Assembly (NCBI GenBank): GCA_963830495.1
Contig: CAWHMS010000001.1
Span: 496,001-560,000 of the forward strand
Source: CAWHMS01 sp963830495
GTDB lineage: Bacteria > Actinomycetota > Actinomycetes > Propionibacteriales > Nocardioidaceae
Length of the DNA stretch: 64,000 nt
Direction: 5' to 3'
Part shown: piece by piece, positions 55,759-62,821 of the stretch
Layout of the letters: every line of letters starts with the position of its first letter
Position numbering within the stretch: the first letter of the stretch is position 1
Program-made: the position numbers and the translations under genes
Notes under the pieces: model-generated
The model's database searches: none
What the model was told of the DNA's origin: nothing
The model's input: only the letters and a program-made list of their open reading frames with translations

Positions 55759-56712
55759 TCAGTGGGCGACCGCGCGGGCCAGCCTTGCCGACACCTCGGC
55801 CACGGCCGCACGCAGCTCCGGCCCGCCCTCGACGGTGAAGTCGAAGGGCATCGCGGCCAGCCACTCGCCGGCATACATCGCCGGGTCGCTGGTGCTGCCG
55901 ACAACGACGCAGCGGTGCTCGTCCAGGGCCTCGAGCCTGCCCATCGTCGGGCGCAGCCATGGCCTGACCTCGTCCGCCGGCGCCGCGAAGACGACTCTGG
56001 TGCCGTGCTCCCAGCCGGACGCGAGGTTCTCCTCCAGCACCGCCACCGGGTCGAGCCCGTCTGGCGTCGCAAAGGTCCGGGTGTCCGCGCCGACCGAGGT
56101 CACCCGGTCGATCCGGTAGGTACGCACGGCCTCGGCGTGGTGGGCGAAGCACAGGAGATACCACCGCCCGTAGCGCACCACGACAGACCACGGATCGACC
56201 TCGAACGTGTGGGTGTTGCCCGAGGCGCTGCGGTAGCCGATCCGTACCTGGCGCTGCTCGCCCACCGCCTCGACCAGCGCGCTGGTGATGGCCGGGTCGG
56301 GCCTGGCCCACCTGTCGGGTACGGCGCGGGCGTGCTCGCGCATCGTCGCGGCCTGTCGCCCCACGTTGACCGGGAGGGCCCGGATGATCTTGCCGAGACC
56401 CGAGCCCACGGGGTCCTCGTTGTCGGCCGCGGCATGGCGGCCGTCGAGCACGGCCATCACCAGACCGAGCGCCTCCGCGGCGCTGAAGACCAGCGGCGGC
56501 AGCCGCACGCCGCGGCCGAGCCGGTAGCCGCCGTACGGACCGCGCACCGACTCGACCGGGATACCGGCCTCGCGCAGGATCGCGACGTAGCGTCGGGCCG
56601 CCCGGTCGGTGACGCCCAGCCGGTCGGCGAGGTCGTCAGCAGTGCAGCCCGGGCGGCTCTGCAGGATCTCGAGCGCCCGCAGCGCCCGCGCGGTGGGGCT
56701 GATGTCGCGCAT
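55759..56712 (-). CDS. WYL-domain transcriptional regulator (YafY-like)
   Basis: 317 residues. N-terminal HTH (LEILQSRPGCTADDLADRLG ... TDRAARRYVAILREAGIPVE), then WYL domain (HTFEVDPWSVVVRYGRWYLL, about 165-185, and YRIDRVTS) and WCX region. ATG 56712 is used; in-frame upstream starts at 56721 and 56739 exist. Divergent from the DinB gene, with repeats between that are likely its operator. Confidence 0.88.
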   Translation of the reverse strand: MRDISPTARALRALEILQSRPGCTADDLADRLGVTDRAARRYVAILREAGIPVESVRGPYGGYRLGRGVRLPPLVFSAAEALGLVMAVLDGRHAAADNEDPVGSGLGKIIRALPVNVGRQAATMREHARAVPDRWARPDPAITSALVEAVGEQRQVRIGYRSASGNTHTFEVDPWSVVVRYGRWYLLCFAHHAEAVRTYRIDRVTSVGADTRTFATPDGLDPVAVLEENLASGWEHGTRVVFAAPADEVRPWLRPTMGRLEALDEHRCVVVGSTSDPAMYAGEWLAAMPFDFTVEGGPELRAAVAEVSARLARAVAH

Positions 56713-56740
56713 GGGCGTCACTGTGGCATCGTCGCACACC

Positions 56741-56776
56741 TTCCGGAAGTGGAACGTCCGGAACCGTTCCTAGGGT
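56741..56776. promoter_or_regulatory. DinB promoter with putative WYL-regulator operator
   Basis: TTCCGGAA (56741-56748), then GGAACG (56751-56756) / CGTTCC (56765-56770) as an inverted repeat with TCCGGAA inside, directly upstream of -10 TAGGGT (56771-56776). The -10 is 7 nt before GTG 56784 (leaderless). The repeats occupy the -35 region. Confidence 0.5.
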
Positions 56777-56783
56777 GGTGCCC

Positions 56784-57512
56784 GTGAACCAATCCACCGC
56801 ATCACTGGACAGAGGCGCGCACATCGAGCACGCCGACCTGCGCGCGATCTCCTTCCACCACGTGCGCTTCCCCGGCCTCGAGCTGATCAACGTCGAGATC
56901 ACCGGCGAGATCGAGGATGTGACGATCAACGGCGTGGACATCGGGCCGCTCATCGATGCCGAGCTCAACCGCCGCATGCCCGACCGGGTGAAGATGCACC
57001 CGACCACCGTCGAGGGGTTTCAGGAGGCCTGGGCGATCCTCGAGCGGCTGTGGGCCGAGACCGAGGAGCGGGCGCGCGCCCTCCCTCCCGAGCGGCTGCA
57101 CGAGCGGGTCCGCGACGAGTGGTCCTTCATCGAGACACTGCGCCATCTCGGCTTCGCGAGCGCTGCCTGGGTCGGGCGAATGGTGCTCGGCGACCCCGTC
57201 CCGTGGCACCCGCTCGACCTGCCCTGGGACGAGGCTCCCGGCTGGGACGGCATCCCGTGGGATCGCGACGCGCATCCCTCGCTCGACGAGGTCCTCGCCG
57301 TACGCCGCAAGCGGCAGGCCATGGTCCGCGACGTGATCGCTGCCCTGACGCCCGAGCAGCTCGGGTCGACCGTGACACAGACGGAGCCGGGCTGGCCGAA
57401 GCTCGAAGACTTCCCGCTCATGCAGTGCCTATTTATCGTCGTCAACGAGGAATGGCACCACCGGCTCTACGCCGAGCGAGACCTGGACGCACTCGAAGCG
57501 AGGAAGAACTGA
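56784..57512 (+). CDS. DinB-family protein with N-terminal pentapeptide-like segment
   Basis: 242 residues. The N-terminal ~70 residues show a short pentapeptide-repeat-like run (GAHIEHADLRAISFHHVRFP) and then ITGEIEDVTINGVDIGPLI; the DinB_2 four-helix bundle follows (about 75-235), with metal-ligand His in SFIETLRHLGF and VNEEWHHRLYAERD. DinB proteins are thiol-dependent metal transferases/hydrolases in many actinobacteria; this one is uncharacterised. GTG 56784 is chosen by the -10 spacing. The hydrolase gene follows 1 nt later. Confidence 0.85.
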   Translation: MNQSTASLDRGAHIEHADLRAISFHHVRFPGLELINVEITGEIEDVTINGVDIGPLIDAELNRRMPDRVKMHPTTVEGFQEAWAILERLWAETEERARALPPERLHERVRDEWSFIETLRHLGFASAAWVGRMVLGDPVPWHPLDLPWDEAPGWDGIPWDRDAHPSLDEVLAVRRKRQAMVRDVIAALTPEQLGSTVTQTEPGWPKLEDFPLMQCLFIVVNEEWHHRLYAERDLDALEARKN

Positions 57513-57513
57513 C

Positions 57514-58197
57514 ATGGACATCGTGCTCATCGCCGGCATGTGGCTCGACGGATCGGCGTGGAGGGACGTGGTGCCCGAGATCGAGAGGCTCGGCCACCGC
57601 GCCGTCGCGCTGACGCTCCCTGGGCAGGGCGACGGCAACGCCGATGCGACGTATGCCGACCAGGTCGCCGCCATCGTGGCCGCGGTCGACGCAGCGGCCG
57701 GCCCGGCCGTGGTGGTCGGGCACTCCGCGGCCTGCGCCCTCGCCTGGGTCGCGGCGGATGCGCGACCCGAGAAGGTCGCGCGGATCGCGTTGATCGGCGG
57801 CATGCCCAACCCGAACGGCGAGAAGTACTTCGGATTCTTCGAGCCGGTCGACGGCGTCGTGCCCTTCCCGGGCTGGGAGCCCTTCGAGGGGCCAGACTCC
57901 GACGACATGTCGGCCGAGCTGAAGGCCGAAGTCGCCGCCGGCGCGATCGCGGTGCCCGCGGCCGTCACGCAAGGTGTCGTCACCCTGACGGACGAGCGGC
58001 GCTACGACGTGCCCGTGACGCTGGTCTGCCCGGAGTTCACGCCGGCCCAGGCCAAGGAGTGGATCGAGGCGGGCGAGGTGCCCGAGCTCGCGAAGACCAC
58101 CCGGCTCGACTACGTCGACATCGCCTCCGGCCACTGGCCGATGTTCACCCGGCCGCTCGAGCTGGCGAAGATCCTGGCCGACTGCGCCGAGGCCTGA
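57514..58197 (+). CDS. Alpha/beta-fold hydrolase
   Basis: 227 residues, cytoplasmic. Oxyanion region GMWLDGSAW, nucleophile elbow VVGHSAACALAW (Ser near 71) and catalytic His in ASGHWPMFTRP (about 211). Starts 1 nt after the DinB stop, with GAGGA upstream, so it shares that promoter. Substrate unknown. Confidence 0.88.
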   Translation: MDIVLIAGMWLDGSAWRDVVPEIERLGHRAVALTLPGQGDGNADATYADQVAAIVAAVDAAAGPAVVVGHSAACALAWVAADARPEKVARIALIGGMPNPNGEKYFGFFEPVDGVVPFPGWEPFEGPDSDDMSAELKAEVAAGAIAVPAAVTQGVVTLTDERRYDVPVTLVCPEFTPAQAKEWIEAGEVPELAKTTRLDYVDIASGHWPMFTRPLELAKILADCAEA

Positions 58198-58258
58198 GCC
58201 CGAGGTCAGTCCCGGTGCGGGGCGCCGCTCCCCTGTCCGCTCGCGAGTCCGACGGCGT

Positions 58259-58846
58259 TCAGCCGCGCGTGCTCGGGGCCACCTCGCGCACCATCACGCA
58301 GTTGCCCTGGCCCTTGGGCCGGTCGTAAGTGAACCCCTCGCGCTCGTACATCGTGCGGGTGCCGTTGTAGAGGAACGACGAGTTCTTCTTCCGGACCCCG
58401 CCGGTGTCGTGCGGGTAGCCCTCGACCAGGCCGCCGCCGGCCCGCGCGATCAGCTCGACGGCTCCGCGCAGGGCGATCGCCGCCAGGCCCTGACCACGAA
58501 GGGGGCGCTCGACCAGGATGCAGGTGACCCGGTAGTCGGGCAGTCGCTCGCTAGTGGCGAGGTACTCCTTGCGGTGCTGGATGTTGGGCAGCTCCTCCGG
58601 TGATCCGTACTCCGCCCAGGCGACGGCCCGGTCGCCGTCGTAGACCAGCGCCGCGTGCGCGGTCCTCTCAGCCACCAGACGTTGCTTGAGCGCCCGGTTC
58701 GCCTCGGCGCTCTGGCCCTTCTCCGCACAGTCGGGATGGAAATGCGTGCACCAGCAGCTGGCGAACATGCCCTTGTTCCGCTCGACGAGAGCGGCGAAGT
58801 CGTCGAACGTCTCCGGCGTGAGCGCCTTGATCGTGAAGTCGGACAT
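58259..58846 (-). CDS. GNAT-family N-acetyltransferase
   Basis: 195 residues. VERPLRGQGLAAIALRGAVE (about 110-130) is the acetyl-CoA loop; the N-terminus contains FASCWCTHFHPDC, a conserved Cys/His patch of one GNAT subfamily often found in actinobacteria. Substrate unknown. Confidence 0.85.
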   Translation of the reverse strand: MSDFTIKALTPETFDDFAALVERNKGMFASCWCTHFHPDCAEKGQSAEANRALKQRLVAERTAHAALVYDGDRAVAWAEYGSPEELPNIQHRKEYLATSERLPDYRVTCILVERPLRGQGLAAIALRGAVELIARAGGGLVEGYPHDTGGVRKKNSSFLYNGTRTMYEREGFTYDRPKGQGNCVMVREVAPSTRG

Positions 58847-58852
58847 GCGGGC

Positions 58853-58858
58853 ACCGTA
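58853..58858 (-). promoter_or_regulatory. -10 element TACGGT for GNAT gene
   Basis: Minus-strand TANNNT 6 nt before the ATG at 58846; leaderless geometry. Confidence 0.45.
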
Positions 58859-59074
58859 CTCCGGATCGCGGACGTTCGGCTTCCGGTAGTTCGCGCTGCG
58901 TCAGATCGGATGAGACAGGACAGTGGGCGGCAACGCGCATGGCGCATTCGGGGGAAGCCCTTACGCTGGTCGGCAAGAGGTGGCCGCCCACTCACCCCGA
59001 CCGCCGGCTTTCGCGTTGGACACAGTCCTCGATCGCAACTCGCGCGCCGACGCACCAGCTCAAGGAGTCAGACC

Positions 59075-59416
59075 ATGGCCGACGGAACAACCAATCCACA
59101 GAACGACTCCCCTGCGGCCTCCAGGGACCAGACCGGGCAGGGCCGGTCGAGCCGCGAGGAGAGCCCACTGAGGCGCTCGCGGACCAGCAGCAGCTGGGTC
59201 GCGGTCGTACTGCTGGTGGCCGTGCTGGTCGTCATGATCGTGTTCATCGTGCAGAACACCCAGCCCGTCGAGGTGTCCTTCCTCGGTTGGAACGGTCAGA
59301 CGCCGCTCGCCGTGGCACTGCTCATCGCCGCGGCCGGCGGGATGCTGCTCGCCACCATCGTCGGATCGCTGCGGATCTGGCAGTTACGGCGACGCGTGCG
59401 ACGAACCGGACAGTGA
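59075..59416 (+). CDS. LapA-family (YciS/DUF1049) membrane protein
   Basis: 113 residues. A 40-residue disordered polar N-terminus is followed by two helices (VVLLVAVLVVMIVFIVQNT and VALLIAAAGGMLLATIVGSL) with NTQPVEVSFLGWN between, the LapA pattern, and a basic end (RRRVRRTGQ). AAGGAG precedes the ATG. Function in actinobacteria not established. Confidence 0.85.
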   Translation: MADGTTNPQNDSPAASRDQTGQGRSSREESPLRRSRTSSSWVAVVLLVAVLVVMIVFIVQNTQPVEVSFLGWNGQTPLAVALLIAAAGGMLLATIVGSLRIWQLRRRVRRTGQ

Positions 59417-59593
59417 GCGCAGCGACGCCCAGACCCGGCCGGACGCACTCGCGGACTCAGCGTCCAACGGAATCGTCTCGAAGTCGGCCTCGGCCTGCGG
59501 ACGGTGGCCTGGCGGGCACTGCGCTCCTCCGACCTTCGCGCGACGAGCGGGCTGGCCGAGAGCTCACGCTTGCGTCTGCCACGTGCAGCACGT

Positions 59594-59624
59594 GTGTGGC
59601 ACACTGGCTACATGGATGCCACAC
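59594..59624. promoter_or_regulatory. Inverted repeat over antitoxin start, likely autoregulatory operator
   Basis: GTGTGGCA (59594-59601) and TGCCACAC (59617-59624) are perfect complements; the antitoxin ATG (59612) lies between the arms. AbrB/MazE-type antitoxins commonly bind such sites in their own promoter. Confidence 0.45.
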
Positions 59625-59854
59625 TGGTGTTGGGTCAGCAAGGCAGGCTCGTGATTCCCGCCGATGTTCGCGCGTTCCTGGGGTTGGCGCCTGGGGACAA
59701 GTTGCACCTGCACCTCGTCGGCTCACGCCTGGTTCTGGAGCGCCAACAGGACGCCGTCGCTGAGTTGCGCGGGCTCGCCAGGGATGTGCCGCGCTCCCGA
59801 TCGTTCGTCGACGAGCTCCTTGCCGAGCGCCGACTGGCCGCTGCCGCTGAATGA
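59612..59854 (+). CDS. AbrB/MazE-like antitoxin of PIN toxin
   Basis: 80 residues. The swapped-hairpin AbrB domain is at the start (TLVLGQQGRLVIPADVRAFL, GLAPGDKLHLHL, residues about 4-36) and a C-terminal toxin-binding region follows (SRSFVDELLAERRLAA). Its stop overlaps the PIN toxin ATG (ATGA). Confidence 0.88.
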   Translation: MDATLVLGQQGRLVIPADVRAFLGLAPGDKLHLHLVGSRLVLERQQDAVAELRGLARDVPRSRSFVDELLAERRLAAAAE

Positions 59855-60231
59855 CTGTCCTCGACGCCTCAGCCGTGCTCGCGCTGGTCCACGAGGAGCC
59901 CGGCAGCGACCTTGTCGCCCAGGAGATCGTCGGCGCCGTCCTGGGTGCAGCCAATCTGGCGGAAGTGATCGGCAAGCTGGTGGACGCCGACGTAGATGCC
60001 ACGCGGGTACGTGAGCTGCTCAAGGCGGCCGGCGTGGTGATCGAGCCTGTCACCGCTGCCGACGCCGAACTCGCGGGCGCTCTGCGCTCTCTCGATGGCG
60101 GGCGGACGCTCTCGTTGGGCGACCGCTGCTGCCTAGCACTTGCTGTCCGCAGCACTCCCGCCGAAGTGCTTGCTGCCGATCGTGCGTGGGTGGAGCTTGA
60201 TCTTCCGATTCGGGTTCGCCTGCTTCGTTAG
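59851..60231 (+). CDS. PIN-domain ribonuclease toxin (VapC type)
   Basis: 126 residues. Conserved acids of the PIN active site: Asp in MTVLDASAVLAL, Glu in AANLAEVIGKL, Asp in LSLGDRCCLALA and a late Asp in VLAADRAWVEL. Translationally coupled to the AbrB-like antitoxin. Expected to cleave RNA when free of antitoxin. Confidence 0.88.
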   Translation: MTVLDASAVLALVHEEPGSDLVAQEIVGAVLGAANLAEVIGKLVDADVDATRVRELLKAAGVVIEPVTAADAELAGALRSLDGGRTLSLGDRCCLALAVRSTPAEVLAADRAWVELDLPIRVRLLR

Positions 60232-60304
60232 CCATGCCGGCTACGAGAATCCTCGCGATGCGCCCAAGCACTGACCGGTGTCCGACCGGTGTGCGGGACG
60301 GGAT

Positions 60305-60721
60305 TCAGGGCAGCAGAGTGAACGCATCGACGTGCACGGGACGCACGACGGAGAAGTGGCGCCGGTCGACGGTCGCGATGTCGGAGAGGCCGAGTCGCTC
60401 AGCAGCGATGACGACGGACGCATCGACGGTGCCCAGCGGCAGATCGCGGTAGCGCGCTACCAACTCCGCGATCCGCAGCCAGTCCACGGCCGCCACCGGC
60501 TCGACCATAAACGCACCGGCCGCGAGGTCGCCGAGGAAGCGGACCTCGGGCTCCGTTCCGAGTCGAGTCCCGATCAGGTATGCGACCTCGGTGATGACCA
60601 GAGTCGGGACGATGAGCGGGCCAGAGTGAGTCTCCAGCAGCTCGAGCGCGGCGCCGTGGTGAGCGTCGTCGGCATCGACGTAGGCGTAGAGCGGTCCGGC
60701 GTCGACGACGAGCGCGGCTAT
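60305..60721 (-). CDS. PIN-domain toxin lacking a normal start codon
   Basis: From the ATA at 60721 the frame gives 138 residues: IAALVVDAGPLYAYVDADDA with the first Asp, Glu in LVITEVAYLIG, GTVDASVVIAAERL with the third Asp, and ATVDRRHFSVVRPVHVD at the end. The homology clearly begins before any ATG, GTG or TTG; the ATA overlaps the antitoxin TAG as ATAG, where an ATGA-type overlap is usual. Either a rare start, coupled re-initiation, or loss of function. The first in-frame ATG (60508) would give only the second half. Confidence 0.7.
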   Translation of the reverse strand: MAALVVDAGPLYAYVDADDAHHGAALELLETHSGPLIVPTLVITEVAYLIGTRLGTEPEVRFLGDLAAGAFMVEPVAAVDWLRIAELVARYRDLPLGTVDASVVIAAERLGLSDIATVDRRHFSVVRPVHVDAFTLLP

Positions 60722-60945
60722 CGCGCGACCTCGGAGGCCAGGATCTCTTCGATGCGCTCGGAGACATCGCTACGTCCGCTGTGCCCGGAGCCGGCTGCAC
60801 CAAGCCGGCGTCGCGTTGACGGACCGCCGAGGTAGGCCTCGAGCGCCTCGCGACTGATCTCGGAGATGGTCGCTCCTCGCCGTTGTGCTTCGTGGCGGAG
60901 CTTGGCGTCGAGGGCGTCGGGGATCTTCACGGTCGTCCGCTTCAT
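60718..60945 (-). CDS. Ribbon-helix-helix antitoxin
   Basis: 75 residues. N-terminal RHH: MKRTTVKIPDALDAKLRHEA and SEISREALEAYL (about 2-42), then a flexible linker and acidic toxin-binding end (SERIEEILASEVAR). ATG 60945 is used rather than 60957 because the latter lies directly against the -10 element. Stop overlaps the toxin frame. Confidence 0.8.
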   Translation of the reverse strand: MKRTTVKIPDALDAKLRHEAQRRGATISEISREALEAYLGGPSTRRRLGAAGSGHSGRSDVSERIEEILASEVAR

Positions 60946-60963
60946 GTATGCCAGCATACCCTA
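60946..60963 (-). promoter_or_regulatory. Antitoxin promoter with palindromic operator
   Basis: GTATGC-N2-GCATAC (60946-60959) lies immediately 5' of the antitoxin ATG and overlaps minus-strand -10 TAGGGT (60963-60958). Typical for RHH autorepression. Confidence 0.55.
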
Positions 60964-61055
60964 GTGCCTGGGAGGGCAGTCCGGCTGAGCTCGCGCTGCG
61001 GGACCCTGGCATTCGTCGGCTCCCGATCTCGGGAGACATCCCGGTCGACGTCTGT

Positions 61056-61313
61056 TCAGCGGCGGGCGGAATCACCTGCGCCTCGCATGTCCGCTCCCTC
61101 TGCCGGCGCGTCGGGCTCCCAGCGCAGCAAATCCCCCGGCTGGCACTCGAGTACGTCGCATAGTGCGGCCAACGTGGTGAAGCGCACTGCCTTGGCACGA
61201 CCGTTCTTGAGCACCGCCAGGTTGGCGGGCGTGATCCCGACGGCGGCTGCGAGCGCTCCCACGGACATCTTGCGCCTGGCCACCATGACGTCGATGTCCA
61301 CGACGATCGGCAT
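61056..61313 (-). CDS. Small XRE/Cro-type HTH regulator paired with DUF2975
   Basis: 85 residues. IDVMVARRKMSVGALAAAVG and ITPANLAVLKNGRAKAVRF form the HTH (residues about 7-45), then LCDVLECQPGDLLRW, the YozG-like pattern. ATG overlaps the DUF2975 stop (ATGA). In other bacteria these pairs are co-transcribed; sensing function unclear. Confidence 0.88.
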   Translation of the reverse strand: MPIVVDIDVMVARRKMSVGALAAAVGITPANLAVLKNGRAKAVRFTTLAALCDVLECQPGDLLRWEPDAPAEGADMRGAGDSARR

Positions 61314-61801
61314 CAGATCACCCTGTCGAGCTCGGCCTGCAGGTGATGCGCCTCGGCGTCGCGGTCGACAGCCTGCGCGAGCAGCATCCGCAGCACGAGA
61401 ACGATCAGTGCGACGCCGCCGACCAACACGGCCAAGCCGCCGATCAGGAGGACTACGCCTGGGGCCACGTCCTCCCCCGGCGCGAGAGTGATGCCGAGTG
61501 CGAACGTCAGTAGCGAGGCCGCGGCGGCGGCGCCGAAGGTGACATCCACGTAGCGGAAGGCCGCGTGTGAGAAGACCGTGCCCCGCCGCACCATCGTTAG
61601 CAAGCGCCACACGCAGACCGCGGTGACCTGAACGGTCACGATACCCAGCAGCACGATGACGATGACCGGAAGCCGCGCGCCGACCTGGCCATTTTCCAGG
61701 TCGATGGCCAGCAAGGGCACCATCACCGCCTGCACGAAGAGCGAGCCGACAAGCACCAGCGCGAGCACGATACGCAGCGTCAGGACGGTCAGATATCCCA
61801 T
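61313..61801 (-). CDS. DUF2975 membrane protein
   Basis: 162 residues, four predicted helices: LTLRIVLALVLVGSLFVQAV, LPVIVIVLLGIVTVQVTAVC, AAAAASLLTFALGITLA and VVLLIGGLAVLVGGVALIVL. WRLLTMVRRGTVFSHAAFRYVD lies between helices 2 and 3 (split for length) and is the family hallmark. ATG 61801 chosen; upstream in-frame start at 61873 lies across the promoter. Partner of the XRE regulator downstream. Confidence 0.85.
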   Translation of the reverse strand: MGYLTVLTLRIVLALVLVGSLFVQAVMVPLLAIDLENGQVGARLPVIVIVLLGIVTVQVTAVCVWRLLTMVRRGTVFSHAAFRYVDVTFGAAAAASLLTFALGITLAPGEDVAPGVVLLIGGLAVLVGGVALIVLVLRMLLAQAVDRDAEAHHLQAELDRVI

Positions 61802-61831
61802 CGGAGCCCCATTCCATCGAAGAGGAACAAG

Positions 61832-61843
61832 AATATATCGATA
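61832..61843 (-). promoter_or_regulatory. AT-rich promoter with TATCGATA palindrome for DUF2975-XRE operon
   Basis: Minus-strand -10 TATATT (61837-61832) overlaps the palindrome TATCGATA (61836-61843). This is the most AT-rich patch in the region, a plausible operator of the XRE protein encoded in the operon. Confidence 0.4.
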
Positions 61844-62001
61844 AACGACAGATTTGCCAGGGCATTGCCACATCTGTTCCGAACAGCGGATCGGATGAGA
61901 TGACTAGATGGCTAGCCGCACTCCGGTGACTCGCGGTCATTTCGCCGCGGACGCACGACCCGAGGCGCGACCATGATGTCGGTCGTGGCCGTGGCAGAAC
62001 C

Positions 62002-62512
62002 TCAGATGCCGAAGGGTGCGGCGTACCGGATGGTCCCGCTCGGCAGCGGCTGACTCTCGTCGAGGGCAAGCGCCATCAACGCCTCGTCCGGAACCTCGAG
62101 GCTCAGGCCGATGCCGTGGGCGGAAGCTCGCGTGAAACCGAACCTCGGAAAATGAGGCCGGACGTCCAAGGACCGTGACATACCGCTCGCCTCTCCCCCG
62201 AGCAGCATCTAGCGCGGCGCGGGTGGCTGTTGAGCCAGCGCCGCCGCGTTGGCACTGGGGCAGAACTGCGCACGGGGCGAGACACAGCGCCGGCACCTCT
62301 CCGATATGGCAGCGGGTGAACAGCGTGGCCGGCCACCGTGCCCGACTCGTCGGTGGATAAGAGCGAGAGACCCTCGATCCGGGCCTCGTCATCCCGCAGT
62401 GGATCGACGAGGTCTGCTTCGGCGGACGTCTCGAAGGCAGCGAGGTGGATGGCCGGACCGCAGGAATGTCCGCGCTCAACTCCAGCCGCGTGCGCCAGGT
62501 GTCAGTCATCAT
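62002..62512 (-). pseudogene. GNAT N-acetyltransferase gene with three frameshifts
   Basis: Pieces of one GNAT protein are read in changing frames on the minus strand: MTDTWRTRLELSADIPAVR (start at 62512), then HLAAFETSAEADLVDPLRDD and STDESGTVAGHAV, then TRCHIGEVPALCLAPCAV and RAALDAARGRGERYVTVLG, finally FPRFGFTRASAHGIGLSLEV and a C-terminus GTIRYAAPFGI ending at 62002. Breaks lie near 62452 (loss of one G), 62322 (loss of two bases) and 62155 (gain of one). All parts of a YhbS-like GNAT are represented, so decay is recent, or the sequence has errors. The surrounding stretch 61874-62001 and 62513-62592 shows nothing. Confidence 0.75.
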
Positions 62513-62605
62513 CGCGTTCTCAGCTCTTGACGCAGTCGATGCGCCAGCTCTGAAGTCGTCCTGAGGCCGGCCCTGCCAACGGCACGACGCGTTAGCGTCG
62601 GGACC

Positions 62606-62821
62606 ATGGCTGACTTCACTGACACCGACCTGCGCGGATCCGTGTTCGAGCACGTCGATCTCAGCGGCGCCGAGTTCCGCGCGGTCGACCTGTCGCGTGC
62701 CCGGCTGCGCGGGGTCGATCTGATCGGCGCGGTCATGCATGGCGTGGAGCTCTGGTCTCCGACCCGGTGGTCCCGGCCAACGTCGAGGGATCCTGCCTAT
62801 CGATCTCAGGAGCACTCGTGA
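62606..62821 (+). pseudogene. Truncated pentapeptide-repeat (DinB-linked type) gene
   Basis: 71 residues. FTDTDLRGSVFEHVDLSGAE and FRAVDLSRARLRGVDLIGAV form a pentapeptide run as at the N-terminus of pentapeptide-DinB proteins (compare the gene at 56784). After MHGVELW the similarity stops and low-quality residues run to a TGA. A -10 TAGCGT (62593-62598) is still present 7 nt before the ATG. The DinB part appears deleted; the next gene starts in the stop (GTGA). Confidence 0.6.
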
